Below are positions 9,381-18,154 of a stretch of DNA of 64,000 nucleotides, one piece after another. This stretch comes from Sulfurirhabdus autotrophica. GTDB taxonomy: Bacteria > Pseudomonadota > Gammaproteobacteria > Burkholderiales > SMCO01. Under the pieces are notes generated by a model. It did not search any database. It saw only the letters and a list, made by a program, of their open reading frames with translations, and was not told where the DNA came from. How positions within the stretch are numbered: the first letter of the stretch is position 1; each line of letters opens with the position of its first letter. The position numbers were made by a program, and so were the translations under genes. The stretch lies in assembly GCF_004346685.1 (NCBI RefSeq), contig NZ_SMCO01000001.1, positions 744,001 through 808,000 of the forward strand, read 5' to 3'.

Positions 9381-9494
9381 TGATTGCCGTATTTATATAC
9401 CATCCATACCGCTAAAAGTGTTGCAAATATCCAACAAATAACTTGTTTTTGCTTCGAACTCCTTAAAGGCACTGGATATTTAATATAGATATGC

Positions 9495-9533
9495 TAGAAT
9501 TTTTTAGTCGGTCTGAATATTCGGTCTAATATT
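9495..9533 (+). promoter_or_regulatory. Candidate extended -10 promoter and tandem operator-like repeats
   Basis: TGC-TAGAAT (hexamer 9495-9500) looks like an extended -10 element; no good -35 is seen. Immediately after the expected start point come two tandem near-copies, CGGTCTGAATATT (9509-9521) and CGGTCTAATATT (9522-9533). Their place at about +3 to +27 suits an operator or leader structure for the lipoprotein gene. This is inference from position only. Confidence 0.4.
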
Positions 9534-9598
9534 TTGGCTTTAGATGACCGATTTACAAGTGGTCTACTGTCATACTTTTTGAATTAAAGGGAACTTAA

Positions 9599-9865
9599 AT
9601 GAAATACTCCATCCTGCTCGCCGCCCTATTAGCTGTATCTTTGTCCGCTTGCGGTAAGAAAGAAGAAGCTGCTGCTCCTGCTCCTGAAGCTGCTGCTCCT
9701 GCTGTTGAAGCACCAGCGCCAATGGCTCCTGAAGCTGCTGCTCCTGCTGCAGACGCTGCTGCTCCTGCTGCTCCAGCAGATGCCGCCGCTCCTGCTGCAG
9801 ACGCTGCTGCTCCTGCTGCTCCAGCAGATGCCGCCGCTCCTGCTGCAGACGCAATGAAGAAGTAA
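9599..9865 (+). CDS. Small Ala/Pro-rich repetitive lipoprotein
   Basis: Predicted 88-residue envelope lipoprotein of unknown function. It has a signal peptide ending in the lipobox LSAC (C18), followed by GKKEE and then a low-complexity chain of Ala, Pro, Glu and Asp built from the unit AAAPAAPADAAAPAAD. A good Shine-Dalgarno (AAAGGG) precedes the ATG. It is monocistronic, with its own promoter region and a strong terminator at 9877-9906, which suggests an abundant transcript. The flexible acidic chain could be a periplasmic spacer. I know no specific homologue. Confidence 0.85.
   Translation: MKYSILLAALLAVSLSACGKKEEAAAPAPEAAAPAVEAPAPMAPEAAAPAADAAAPAAPADAAAPAADAAAPAAPADAAAPAADAMKK
9755..9850 (+). 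repeat. Two perfect 48-bp tandem repeats in the lipoprotein gene
   Basis: Positions 9755-9802 and 9803-9850 are identical as read, each encoding 16 residues rich in Ala and Pro with two Asp. Identity at silent positions implies recent duplication. Copy number could vary in frame between strains. Confidence 0.9.
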
Positions 9866-9876
9866 TTCTTCTCAAG

Positions 9877-9906
9877 AAAAAAGCCGGCGTATAGCCGGCT
9901 TTTTTT
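9877..9906 (+). terminator. Strong intrinsic terminator, possibly bidirectional
   Basis: GCCGGC-GTATA-GCCGGC flanked by A-run and T-run (AAAAAA...TTTTTTT). It lies between the convergent lipoprotein gene and the metallo-hydrolase gene, so it can serve both strands. Confidence 0.92.
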
Positions 9907-9930
9907 CGCCTGAATTTTGCAAACATCAGA

Positions 9931-10698
9931 TTAAATAATCTGTCGCCAGTCAAAACCCATAGTTTGATCAGCCACCCCCACCCAATCATTTTCACAGCCT
10001 AAAGCACCAGATAAAGCAGTTTGTGCAAGCAAAGGGGCATTATTTTTTTCACTCAGATGTGCAGCAACAACGTGTTGCAGACGCGTTTGATCCAGTTTTT
10101 TTAGTAATTCAGCTGAAACCGAATTTTCCAGATGGCCAAATTTCCCTGAAATCCGCTGCTTTAGCCCCGGTGGATATTTGCTGTTATACAACATATCCGC
10201 ATCATAGTTACATTCCAGAACAAGTGAATCCAGTCCACTTAACATGGTTTCTATATGAGGGGTTGAACACCCCACATCTGTCAAAACACCCAGACGCTGC
10301 TTTCCATTGCCAAAGACGAATTGAACAGGCTCCCGCGCATCATGAGGAACCGGAAAAGGTTGAACTTCTATATCACCGATTGGGAAGGAAGTATGAGCTT
10401 CCATTAATTGATATTCAGGCAAACGGGTTGTTGCCGCTTCCCAAACACTAAAAGTGCCATGAGTTAACCAGACTGTTAACCCATATTTCCGTGCAAAACC
10501 AGCCACCCCCCCAAGATGATCAGTATGCTCGTGAGTCACTACTATCCCACTTAAATCTCCTGGGGATAATCCCACTCTGGACAACCTTGCAACTGTATCA
10601 GCAATACCAAACCCGCAATCTAGCATAACCCGGGTTTGCTTTACTTCCACAACCAGCGCATTACCGGAACTGCCGCTCCCGAGGCTAGCGAAGCGCAC
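9931..10698 (-). CDS. MBL-fold metallo-hydrolase, YycJ/WalJ-like
   Basis: Metallo-beta-lactamase fold hydrolase of 255 residues. The metal motif HxHxDH is T55-H56-E-H58-T-D60-H61. Further ligands are suggested in FPVPHDAREP and VVAAHLSEKNN. The opening RFASLGSGSSGNA is characteristic of the YycJ group, proposed to be exonuclease-like phosphodiesterases. The start is a GTG with GAAGG five bases upstream. It is the last gene of the nrdJ-dapA-bamC run. The substrate is unknown. Confidence 0.88.
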   Translation of the reverse strand: MRFASLGSGSSGNALVVEVKQTRVMLDCGFGIADTVARLSRVGLSPGDLSGIVVTHEHTDHLGGVAGFARKYGLTVWLTHGTFSVWEAATTRLPEYQLMEAHTSFPIGDIEVQPFPVPHDAREPVQFVFGNGKQRLGVLTDVGCSTPHIETMLSGLDSLVLECNYDADMLYNSKYPPGLKQRISGKFGHLENSVSAELLKKLDQTRLQHVVAAHLSEKNNAPLLAQTALSGALGCENDWVGVADQTMGFDWRQII

Positions 10699-10731
10699 CC
10701 AAGCCTTCAGATAAGTGCGCTGTACACTGCA

Positions 10732-11886
10732 TTATTTCAACTGCTCATACAGCATATTCAATATTTTACCTGCGGTAGCAGAACGATCTATATTACCGTC
10801 TTTACCCAACACCTGTACCAGACTGCCATCTGCAGATTCTTTTACAGAAACACGATACTGTATCTTCTGCTCTTCTTTGTCACTGCCACTGCTGCGCCAG
10901 AATGCAAGTTTCGACAAAAATCCTTTCTCCCCCTTGTTACCATCAATTTCAGGGTCAACATAGCGCACATAGTAAAGCCCTTTAGCGCGATCCCGATCTT
11001 CTACAGTAAATCCAACCCGGTCAAGCGCCAGTCCAACTCTACGCCACGCGCGATCAAACCGATCGTTTAATTGAAGCCTGGAGGAACCATCGGCCACTTT
11101 AGATAAATCCGCCCGCTTTTCAATAGTGCTTGCCGTCAGTATTGTTTTGGCGCGTTCTTGTTCTACACCAAAGCGCACCATTAGGCGCCCCAGCATTTCT
11201 GCTTCCAGTTCAGGATCCGCAGGGCGTGGCTCCCAAAGGGTTTCAGTCCCGCCATCACCCCCTTTGATGACTTCATACATGCCACGGTGACTAACGTATA
11301 TTTCTGTTGTTCCGTTATCTTTCCCGCGTTCCAGACGTGTCCTGAATTTATCTCTTTCAGGCGTAGAATAAAGGCTGTCCAGCACCTTACCCAGTATATT
11401 ACGAATGGCGTCCTGGGGTATCTTGGCACGATTTTCTGCCCAGTCTGTTTCCATGATACCCGCTTCACGCCGCTCAAGGTTGATGATAAAACCATTTTCC
11501 TGCCAGAAATCTTTTACTATCGGCCAAACTTTTTCAGGGCTTTCATTGACTACCAGCCATCGCTGAGATCCAGCTCGCTCAAATTTTACTGTTTTCTGAC
11601 TGGGCAATAAATCTGTAGCTCCAGCTTGAGGAGCTTTACCTGCTCGTTCCTGATTGTATTCAGAAAGTGTTGCACTGCCTTTGGTTGCCAAATCCGGCAC
11701 AACAAAGCGATCATCTGTACCTGGCACAGTCAAATCAGGCGGAATTTCAAGGGATGGCAATTTACCGGCAGATTTATAATCAATTTTTTTACTGTCCATG
11801 AAAGGAAGTGAACCACATCCAGACAACATTGCCGCTGTTAGCAAAGCCAACGTTCCAAATTGCTTGTAGCCTTTCTTGCTCTTCAT
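10732..11886 (-). CDS. bamC: Outer membrane assembly lipoprotein BamC
   Basis: Lipoprotein accessory subunit of the BAM complex that inserts beta-barrel proteins. The signal peptide ends in LSGC (C24). It is followed by a long unstructured stretch with the conserved segment LPSLEIPPDLT, which in E. coli contacts BamD, and by two helix-grip domains. The product is 384 residues, slightly longer than E. coli BamC. A strong AGGAAGG Shine-Dalgarno precedes the start. It follows dapA, as nlpB/bamC does in E. coli. Confidence 0.92.
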   Translation of the reverse strand: MKSKKGYKQFGTLALLTAAMLSGCGSLPFMDSKKIDYKSAGKLPSLEIPPDLTVPGTDDRFVVPDLATKGSATLSEYNQERAGKAPQAGATDLLPSQKTVKFERAGSQRWLVVNESPEKVWPIVKDFWQENGFIINLERREAGIMETDWAENRAKIPQDAIRNILGKVLDSLYSTPERDKFRTRLERGKDNGTTEIYVSHRGMYEVIKGGDGGTETLWEPRPADPELEAEMLGRLMVRFGVEQERAKTILTASTIEKRADLSKVADGSSRLQLNDRFDRAWRRVGLALDRVGFTVEDRDRAKGLYYVRYVDPEIDGNKGEKGFLSKLAFWRSSGSDKEEQKIQYRVSVKESADGSLVQVLGKDGNIDRSATAGKILNMLYEQLK

Positions 11887-11947
11887 TGATTACCTTCCTA
11901 AAATTTCAAAATACCTGTCGCCAGGGTATTGCTTATATAGAATAACT

Positions 11948-12820
11948 TTATAGTCCGGCTTGTTTCATTGCTTGCCGAACCGTTTCATGATTTGATGGGG
12001 TAAGCGGGGTAAGGGGCAAACGGATTCCTCCTTCAATCAGGCCCATTTGCTGCACAGCCCATTTAACGGGAATCGGATTGGCCTCTACAAATAATTTCTG
12101 ATGTAAACCCAATAACTTATTATTGATAGCAATTGCCGCAGCCAAGTCACCAGTAAACGCTGCAGTACACATATCATGCACCAACCTGGGCGCCACATTT
12201 GCAGTCACAGAAATCGTACCGTGACCTCCTAAAAGCATCAAAGCAAGAGAACTGGCATCATCGCCACTATAAATAGCAAAATCTGCCGGGGCACGAAGCA
12301 ACAAATCCGTTCCACGTTCAATGTTGCCTGTCGCATCTTTAATTCCGATAATATTCGGAATATGTGACAAGCGTAACGCAGTGTCATTGCTCATATCGCA
12401 AACGGTACGGCCGGGTACATTGTATAGAATCTGAGGAATATCAACGGCTTCAGCAATTGCTTTAAAATGCTGAAACAATCCTTCCTGAGTGGGCTTGTTG
12501 TAATAAGGCACTACGGACAAGCTATATTGGGCACCAGATAGCTTGGCACATTGCGTTAATTCAATCGCTTCCCTGGTTGAGTTAGCCCCTGTTCCAGCAA
12601 TCACCGCAATGCGACCTGCCGATTGTTCTGCTACAACACCAATCAGCTTACAATGCTCATCAAAATCTACAGTGGGTGATTCACCAGTCGTACCCACTAT
12701 AACTATACCGTCGGTACCTTCCTTAATATGAAAATCAACCAGGCCTCTCAGGCTGTCTATATCCAGACTGCCATCTTCATGCATGGGGGTAACTATCGCA
12801 ACCAGGCTGCCTTTAAGCAT
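11948..12820 (-). CDS. dapA: 4-hydroxy-tetrahydrodipicolinate synthase
   Basis: Condenses pyruvate with aspartate semialdehyde in the lysine/diaminopimelate pathway. With the ATG at 12820 (290 residues) the catalytic residues fall on E. coli numbering: T44-T45 (VGTTGES), Y107 (VPYYNKP), Y133 (ILYNVPGRT), R138 and Schiff-base K161 (GIKDATGN). A GTG one codon earlier is possible. The gap to bamC is about 60 bases, and nrdJ ends 114 bases upstream on the same strand. Confidence 0.96.
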   Translation of the reverse strand: MLKGSLVAIVTPMHEDGSLDIDSLRGLVDFHIKEGTDGIVIVGTTGESPTVDFDEHCKLIGVVAEQSAGRIAVIAGTGANSTREAIELTQCAKLSGAQYSLSVVPYYNKPTQEGLFQHFKAIAEAVDIPQILYNVPGRTVCDMSNDTALRLSHIPNIIGIKDATGNIERGTDLLLRAPADFAIYSGDDASSLALMLLGGHGTISVTANVAPRLVHDMCTAAFTGDLAAAIAINNKLLGLHQKLFVEANPIPVKWAVQQMGLIEGGIRLPLTPLTPSNHETVRQAMKQAGL

Positions 12821-12934
12821 CACGAACTATCCGCACAAAACCGTTAGTTTACCCCATTAATGGCCCACCGGAAATACAAGCCACTTGCTTTACTCAAGTT
12901 ACTTTTCATCAATCCTGCAAAACACAGTTACATC

Positions 12935-14752
12935 TTAATGTCTATGCGGCATACAACATTGCTTTTCATCTCTTGGCATGTCATCTGTAAACAACACTTG
13001 GCCAGTTATTGCATTGGGTCGAAAAGTTGTACACCCCTTCAACCCCATTGAATAGGCATCCTGATATATCGCCTGAAAGGACTCAAAACTGAATTCCTCA
13101 GGGACATTTATTGTTTTTGAAATGGCATTATCTACGTATGTTTGCAGTGCTGCCTGCATAGCAATATGCCTGTGAGGAGGTATGTCTGCCGCACGAACAA
13201 AGGCAGGCGTCAGGGGAACATCACCAAACAACTGCCGGTATTTTGCAAAGGCCAAATCATTTACCTTTACAACCATAAAGCTGCCATCAGGGTTACGAAC
13301 CCGGCGCATGCAACTAAATTCATAAACAGGTTCCAGACCACTGGAAACATTGTTCGCCAAAAGGCTAATTGTACCGGTTGGTGCAATCGCTATCAGATGA
13401 CTGTTGCGTATCCCAAATTGATGAATATCCTGCTTGATGTCTTCAGGAAGCGTATTAATAAACTCTCCGCTTAAATATGCATCTGCTTCAAATAAAGGGA
13501 ACCTCCCTTTTTCCTTAGCTAACAATATCGATGTACGATATGCACTATGGCAAATTTGGCGCATTACGCTAGCAGCCAGTTGCAGAGCCGGTTCACTTTC
13601 GTAAGGAATCCCCAGCATAATCAAAGCATCAGCCAATCCAGTTATACCCATACCCAATCTTCTGCTGCCAGTTGCAGCTGCCGCCTGCTTGGGCAGAGGA
13701 AACAACGACAAATCATAAACATTGTCCAGCATGCGTGTAGCAATAGATGCTGTTTTACAAATCCCTTCCATATCGAGTATTGCACCGGAAGAAAAAGGCG
13801 ATTTTACAAATGCGGTTAAATTAATTGATCCAAGGTCACATGCACCGCTTGGCGGTAAAGGAATTTCTCCACATGGGTTTGTTGCACTGATATTCTCGCA
13901 ATAGTGAAGATTATTCAGTTTATTGATACGATCAATAAAAATAACACCCGGCTCTGCATAGTCATAGGTGGAACGCATGATTTTACCCCAAAGCTCACGC
14001 GCCTTTAATTTCCGGACAATTTTGCATGAAACCGGACTGGTACTTCCGGACCACACTTTTTCGATATACTCTCCTTCGGCAACACCACTCACTCTCACGG
14101 GAAATACCAATGACCATTCCTCATCCATTTCAATGGCTCGCATGAAAGCATCGCTCACCAGTACGGACAAATTAAAATGCCGTAAATCTACCGGATCTCG
14201 CTTGGCATCGATGAATTCTTCAATATCAGGATGATCACAACGCAAAGTTGCCATCATTGCACCCCGCCTGTTTCCTGTAGAAAGAATAGTGGTACACATA
14301 CGATCCCAGAGATGCATAAATGAAACCGGACCAGAAGCAACCTTGCCAACCCGGCGGGCCAAATCTCCTTTAGGGCGCAAGGTTGAAAAATCATAACCCA
14401 CCCCACCACCATGCTGCATGGTGATTGCACCATCTTTGAGCGCATCGAAAATTCCCGCAAGAGAATCCTCAATCGTATCCATAACGAAACAGTTAAAAAG
14501 CGTAACCTGCTTAATTGTTCCTGCTCCTGCAAGAATACGGCCACCCGGCAAGAATCTAAACTCTTCCAGAATTGAATAAAAGCGATGCTCCCAACCTATA
14601 GGATCAAAAGTTTCAACGCCAGCAATTGCGTGCGCCACACGTCGCCAAGTATCCTCTACAGTACGATCAGGCTCCATACCCAATTCAAGATTGCGGTATT
14701 TTAAATCCCAGATTTTTTTTGAAAACTCAGAATGAAAGTATTGATGGTTCAT
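12935..14752 (-). CDS. nrdJ: Adenosylcobalamin-dependent ribonucleotide reductase (class II)
   Basis: Reduces ribonucleotides to deoxyribonucleotides with a B12-derived radical, independent of oxygen. The 605-residue protein is of the short class II type. The radical motif N292-P-C294-G-E296 is present. The active-site dithiol pair is C88 (TLFNCFV) and C305 (GACDLGSIN). Phosphate-binding APTGTISLLANN and the barrel motif GCTTFRPN are also seen. The C-terminus ends in a CC pair with a basic tail, the shuttle thiols that would be re-reduced by thioredoxin. The start is preceded by a 94-base gap with a hairpin. Confidence 0.95.
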   Translation of the reverse strand: MNHQYFHSEFSKKIWDLKYRNLELGMEPDRTVEDTWRRVAHAIAGVETFDPIGWEHRFYSILEEFRFLPGGRILAGAGTIKQVTLFNCFVMDTIEDSLAGIFDALKDGAITMQHGGGVGYDFSTLRPKGDLARRVGKVASGPVSFMHLWDRMCTTILSTGNRRGAMMATLRCDHPDIEEFIDAKRDPVDLRHFNLSVLVSDAFMRAIEMDEEWSLVFPVRVSGVAEGEYIEKVWSGSTSPVSCKIVRKLKARELWGKIMRSTYDYAEPGVIFIDRINKLNNLHYCENISATNPCGEIPLPPSGACDLGSINLTAFVKSPFSSGAILDMEGICKTASIATRMLDNVYDLSLFPLPKQAAAATGSRRLGMGITGLADALIMLGIPYESEPALQLAASVMRQICHSAYRTSILLAKEKGRFPLFEADAYLSGEFINTLPEDIKQDIHQFGIRNSHLIAIAPTGTISLLANNVSSGLEPVYEFSCMRRVRNPDGSFMVVKVNDLAFAKYRQLFGDVPLTPAFVRAADIPPHRHIAMQAALQTYVDNAISKTINVPEEFSFESFQAIYQDAYSMGLKGCTTFRPNAITGQVLFTDDMPRDEKQCCMPHRH

Positions 14753-14802
14753 AAAGGCGTTGTAGCATCACCAGTAATGAAGACCAGAATGGAAACAGGA
14801 AT

Positions 14803-14825
14803 AGGCGAGTGCAGATCACTCGCCT
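14803..14825 (-). terminator. Hairpin between the 77-residue gene and nrdJ
   Basis: AGGCGAGTG and CACTCGCCT form a perfect 9-bp stem with a 5-base loop (CAGAT). On the minus strand the following bases are only weakly T-rich, so this may be an attenuator or mRNA-end stabiliser rather than a full terminator. Confidence 0.5.
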
Positions 14826-14846
14826 GTAATTTTACAGCAAGAATTG

Positions 14847-15080
14847 CTACATCAAATCCTGGTGCATCAAACCAAGAAAAGCATCTATATCCAGCGTTGC
14901 CAGAAAAGCGGGACTAGGGTTTTGTTCACGAGCAGACATATTTATCTGCTGCAAAGCAAGATTTGGTTCTGAGAAAACCGATGAATTAGCCTTACAGTCT
15001 ACACGCGCAACTTCCGCATTGTAATCAGCAGGACATCCCAACTCAATGGTACCCGAGCACATATCCATGACTATAGCCAT
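14847..15080 (-). CDS. Unrecognised 77-residue Cys-containing protein
   Basis: No family recognised. The product begins MAIVMDMCSGTIELGCP, carries three cysteines (8, 16 and about 29), is acidic overall, and ends in a hydrophobic helix-like segment (FLATLDIDAFLGLMHQDLM). There is no signal peptide or membrane segment. The start is strongly supported by AGGAGGTG just upstream of the ATG, one of the best Shine-Dalgarno sequences in the window. It has its own spacer on both sides: 116 bases to the methyltransferase end and a hairpin before nrdJ. Being upstream of nrdJ on the same strand may link it to nucleotide or redox metabolism, but that is only neighbourhood. Confidence 0.75.
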   Translation of the reverse strand: MAIVMDMCSGTIELGCPADYNAEVARVDCKANSSVFSEPNLALQQINMSAREQNPSPAFLATLDIDAFLGLMHQDLM

Positions 15081-15196
15081 TTCACACCTCCTCGCGATTA
15101 TTCGGAACACAACCTGCGTGTAATTACTATATCGGACTTATAGGGAATAAATAAAGGGGAAAAAGCAATTATTTCAAAAATATTTATTTTTGATGA

Positions 15197-15745
15197 CTAT
15201 TTTGCGGTCAAAACGCCACAGATTCGTTGGACCTTGGCTGGTTTAGGCAGATTTACGATTTTCTCTTCAAACCCTAGAATACGCAATCTGTCGCCAAAAA
15301 CTTGCAAAAGCTCACCAGGTTGCAACAAAAAGTCGGGGTTACTTGGCTTTCCATATACCTCATTACCCACAGCAAAAGTCTCATAAATCAGCACGCCCTC
15401 TTCCGCTAGCGCTTCCAGCAGATTTGGAAAAAGTGGCCGATGTAAATAATTAGTCACAACAATGCCAGCAAATTCACCTGGTTCAAACGACCACACCCCC
15501 TGCTCCAAGTCATATTCCAGAACAGACACTGCATCAAGTCCGTTTAATTCAGTAAGTGCACTGATGTCTTTATCCACCGCGCACACTTCCAATCCCGCTT
15601 CAGCAAGAAATAGCGTATGCCTGCCAGAACCTGCCGCCAAATCAAGCACCCGACTACCCGGAGCAATTTGGGGTACCCACCTGACTACCCATTCTGATGG
15701 TGGCAACATGCAGGAACTCGCGTATTCAGGGATACTGACTATCAT
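15197..15745 (-). CDS. Class I SAM-dependent methyltransferase
   Basis: Predicted 182-residue methyltransferase of unknown substrate. SAM-binding motif I is VLDLAAGSGRHTLFLAEAG, followed by the acidic ribose-binding position in VCAVDKD and an NYLHRPLFPNL segment like that of the tellurite-resistance TehB-type group. It begins two bases after the fliR stop, so it is cotranscribed with the export genes, though such proteins usually have housekeeping or detoxifying roles. There is no sign that it acts on flagellin. An internal ATG at codon 13 is an alternative start. Confidence 0.8.
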   Translation of the reverse strand: MIVSIPEYASSCMLPPSEWVVRWVPQIAPGSRVLDLAAGSGRHTLFLAEAGLEVCAVDKDISALTELNGLDAVSVLEYDLEQGVWSFEPGEFAGIVVTNYLHRPLFPNLLEALAEEGVLIYETFAVGNEVYGKPSNPDFLLQPGELLQVFGDRLRILGFEEKIVNLPKPAKVQRICGVLTAK

Positions 15746-15747
15746 GA

Positions 15748-16542
15748 TTAAGGTGTGCTTGGCCTGGCTTGGCGGAACACTTCAAGCGCTGTGTTTATAC
15801 CGTCTGTCCACAATCTTTCAAATAGGGGGGGCATGTAGGGTAATGTCAGATATAACAAGAAAAAACCTGCGGTAATAGTCAAAGGAAAACCAACTGCGAA
15901 GATGTTCAATTGCGGCGCTGCACGAGTCATGATTCCCAGTGCCAAATTAGTAATCAGCAGAGCCGCGACGATCGGAAGAGAAATCCACACGCCAGCACGA
16001 AATATCTCCCCGCCCCATTCGGCAACCGTCCGCCATCCTTGAGCAGATAAAGGCTGAGCAGTGATTGGAAGGGTATAAAAGCTCTCAGAGAGGGCGGTCA
16101 GCACCACAAAATGTCCATTTGTGGAGAGAAACATCAATATTGCGAGAAGGCCGGTAAATTGCCCTATAACAGGGACTTGAGCAGCACTGATATGATCAAA
16201 GAACGTTGCAAAACCCAATCCCATCTGCAATGCAGCCAAATTTCCAGCCATTTCTACCGCCGAAAACACAATCCGCATCACCAATCCCATTGAAACGCCA
16301 ATTATTATCTGTTGCAGCAATATCAAAATGCCGGAAGCAGAGCCAAGTTCGACAGGTGGGGGGGGGCCCAATGTGGGAATAAGTACGAGAGTCAACAGAA
16401 AAGCAGCACCAATTTTAATTCGTCCCGGCACTGCGCGGTTACCAAAAATTGGATCGGTGCTTACCAATGCCAGAATACGCACAAATGGCCAAATAAAAAT
16501 GATCAGCCAGGCATTTAATTGTGCTGCTGTGACGGTAAACAT
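15748..16542 (-). CDS. fliR: Flagellar export gate protein FliR
   Basis: Integral membrane component of the flagellar type III export gate, assembling with FliP and FliQ. The 264-residue product has about six hydrophobic segments and the family pattern (ALLITNLALGIMTRAAPQLNIF is typical). A run of nine C on the coding strand (16358-16366) encodes prolines 60-63 in a loop, and a second C7 run lies near the 3' end (15825-15831). Both are possible slippage points. It is the last fli gene of the fliL-fliR run, 37 bases after fliQ. Confidence 0.95.
   Translation of the reverse strand: MFTVTAAQLNAWLIIFIWPFVRILALVSTDPIFGNRAVPGRIKIGAAFLLTLVLIPTLGPPPPVELGSASGILILLQQIIIGVSMGLVMRIVFSAVEMAGNLAALQMGLGFATFFDHISAAQVPVIGQFTGLLAILMFLSTNGHFVVLTALSESFYTLPITAQPLSAQGWRTVAEWGGEIFRAGVWISLPIVAALLITNLALGIMTRAAPQLNIFAVGFPLTITAGFFLLYLTLPYMPPLFERLWTDGINTALEVFRQARPSTP
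16358..16366 (-). repeat. Poly-C tract (C9) in fliR
   Basis: Nine consecutive G on the plus strand, read as C9 in fliR at codons 60-63. Gain or loss of one base would truncate FliR after about 60 residues and stop flagellar export. Confidence 0.85.
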
Positions 16543-16579
16543 AGGCTACTGTAACACGTGTTGATGAGCTATAAACCGG

Positions 16580-16849
16580 TTATCCCACCAGGCCAGGTAT
16601 GCTTGAGTATAGTCTTTGTGTGAAATCAACAAGCTGCCCGATCATCCATGACCCAAAAGCAATCATCATAAAGAAAATCACCAATAATTTAGGAATGAAA
16701 GAAAGTGTCATCTCATTAATTTGTGTTGCTGCCTGAAAAATACTGACAAGCAGACCTACTGCCAAGGCACTGATCAGCATAGGCGCAGACACCATAAGCG
16801 TTATTTGCAAAGCCTGCTGACCAATAGTCATTACACTTTCAGGAGTCAT
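16580..16849 (-). CDS. fliQ: Flagellar export gate protein FliQ
   Basis: 89-residue membrane protein with two transmembrane segments (about 18-40 and 50-74). It has the family pattern MTPESVMTIGQQAL and a Q-A-x-T-Q-I-N-E loop (FQAATQINEMTLSFIPK). It forms the lower part of the export gate with FliP and FliR. The length is typical, and it sits between fliP and fliR as in most bacteria. Confidence 0.96.
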   Translation of the reverse strand: MTPESVMTIGQQALQITLMVSAPMLISALAVGLLVSIFQAATQINEMTLSFIPKLLVIFFMMIAFGSWMIGQLVDFTQRLYSSIPGLVG

Positions 16850-16893
16850 ATCAACACCTCACCAAATCAAATTTACTTAAAATAACAAATTCT

Positions 16894-17697
16894 TCAAACA
16901 TAGAAACTTTGCACCAGTGAAGCAATCAACAAATTCCAGCCATCCACTAAAACAAACAGCATCAGCTTGAATGGCAACGAAATCATGACCGGTGACAACA
17001 TCATCATACCCATGGACATAAGCACACTGGCTACAACCATGTCGATAATTAAAAATGGAATAAAGATAACAAAACCAATTTGAAAAGCGGTTTTTAGTTC
17101 GCTGATTACATATGCTGGAACCAGAATTTTCATTGAAACATCTTCCGGCCCCTTGAGCGGAGGACTTTTTGAAAGTTTAACAAATAGTGCTAAATCCTCT
17201 TGCCTGGTTTGCCGCAACATAAATGTTTTGAGGGGAGCCATACCCTTGTCTAATGCTTCGCTTAGGACAATTTTATCTTCCATATAAGGTTTATAAGCTT
17301 CGCCATATATCTTATCCAACACGGGAGACATCACAAAAAACGTCAGAAACAAAGACAAACCTACAATTACCTGGTTGGGTGGTGCCTGCGGTGTACCAAC
17401 AGCTTGACGTAATAAAGAAAGCACGATGACTATGCGCGTAAACGAAGTCATCATCAATAGAAGTGCGGGCAAGAAAGTCAGCGTAGTCAGAAACAGCAGC
17501 GTCTGAATACTGACCGAATAACTTTGCCCACCTCCTGCTGCAGGTGTACTAATAAACGCAGGCAAGCCGGCTTCTGCGAAAGCCCTGACAGGAAAGGTAA
17601 AAAAGAAAGCCAATGCTAGCAAAGTGATGCAAAATCGCATTAATCTTTGGTGCTGTACATCAGACAGGTTAAATCGATAATTATGCACTTCAGCCAC
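16894..17697 (-). CDS. fliP: Flagellar export gate protein FliP
   Basis: Core ring of the type III export gate. The 267-residue reading starts at a GTG overlapping the end of fliO by eight bases, with AGGGA upstream. The cleavable signal peptide is around residues 20-42, and an alternative start is the ATG at codon 20. Hallmarks include [22 protein letters not shown] and [29 protein letters not shown], with the typical large periplasmic part between them. Confidence 0.96.
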   Translation of the reverse strand: MAEVHNYRFNLSDVQHQRLMRFCITLLALAFFFTFPVRAFAEAGLPAFISTPAAGGGQSYSVSIQTLLFLTTLTFLPALLLMMTSFTRIVIVLSLLRQAVGTPQAPPNQVIVGLSLFLTFFVMSPVLDKIYGEAYKPYMEDKIVLSEALDKGMAPLKTFMLRQTRQEDLALFVKLSKSPPLKGPEDVSMKILVPAYVISELKTAFQIGFVIFIPFLIIDMVVASVLMSMGMMMLSPVMISLPFKLMLFVLVDGWNLLIASLVQSFYV

Positions 17698-18154
17698 GTT
17701 TTTTTCCCTGCATCGCGAGTTTTAACCAATTTGGGAAAGCGACATCGCTATTTTCGGTTGTTGCTTTGAGATCAGCATCTGGCGGCTTTGGCATAGTATG
17801 TAAAGTATTTACTTGACCGGCAGCCACACCCAGCAAAAGCCAAGTCTCCCCGATTTCAACCAGCACAACCCGTTCTTTGGGGCTGACCATCATTCCACCG
17901 ACCAACTTAAGCATCCCACCTGCGCTAGACTGGCCAGGTCCGATACGTCGCAGCAACCATGCCGTGCCAGCAATTGCAGCTAACACGATGATTAATCCGA
18001 ACAAAACCTGCAGCATACCACCAGCTGTGGCAGATGAAACAGGAGGGGAGACGGTTGATGCAGGCTGCGCCGCCTGTGCGGTAACGCTAAGCAACAACCA
18101 AAGAAAAGACAGCCGGGTGATAGCGTCCCACAGTTTCTTGCCAGACAATGTCAT
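17690..18154 (-). CDS. fliO: Flagellar protein FliO
   Basis: Small bitopic membrane protein that helps assemble the FliP ring. It is 154 residues: an N-terminal hydrophobic signal-like segment, a Ser/Pro/Thr-rich linker, one transmembrane helix (about 48-66, [22 protein letters not shown]), and a cytoplasmic beta-rich domain with [18 protein letters not shown]. It overlaps fliN by four bases (ATGA) and fliP by eight, showing tight translational coupling. Confidence 0.92.
   Translation of the reverse strand: MTLSGKKLWDAITRLSFLWLLLSVTAQAAQPASTVSPPVSSATAGGMLQVLFGLIIVLAAIAGTAWLLRRIGPGQSSAGGMLKLVGGMMVSPKERVVLVEIGETWLLLGVAAGQVNTLHTMPKPPDADLKATTENSDVAFPNWLKLAMQGKKRG

Noticed and set aside
9254-9472. 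Minus-strand frame of 72 codons with a hydrophobic N-terminus, antisense to the end of the gene at 8892-9380
   Set aside because: Most of it lies opposite a better-supported gene, no Shine-Dalgarno is evident, and the C-terminal half reads like the mirror of that gene.
9570-9995. Gln/Leu-rich minus-strand frame across the lipoprotein gene
   Set aside because: It is the antisense of the CTGCTG-rich repeats and only mirrors their low complexity.
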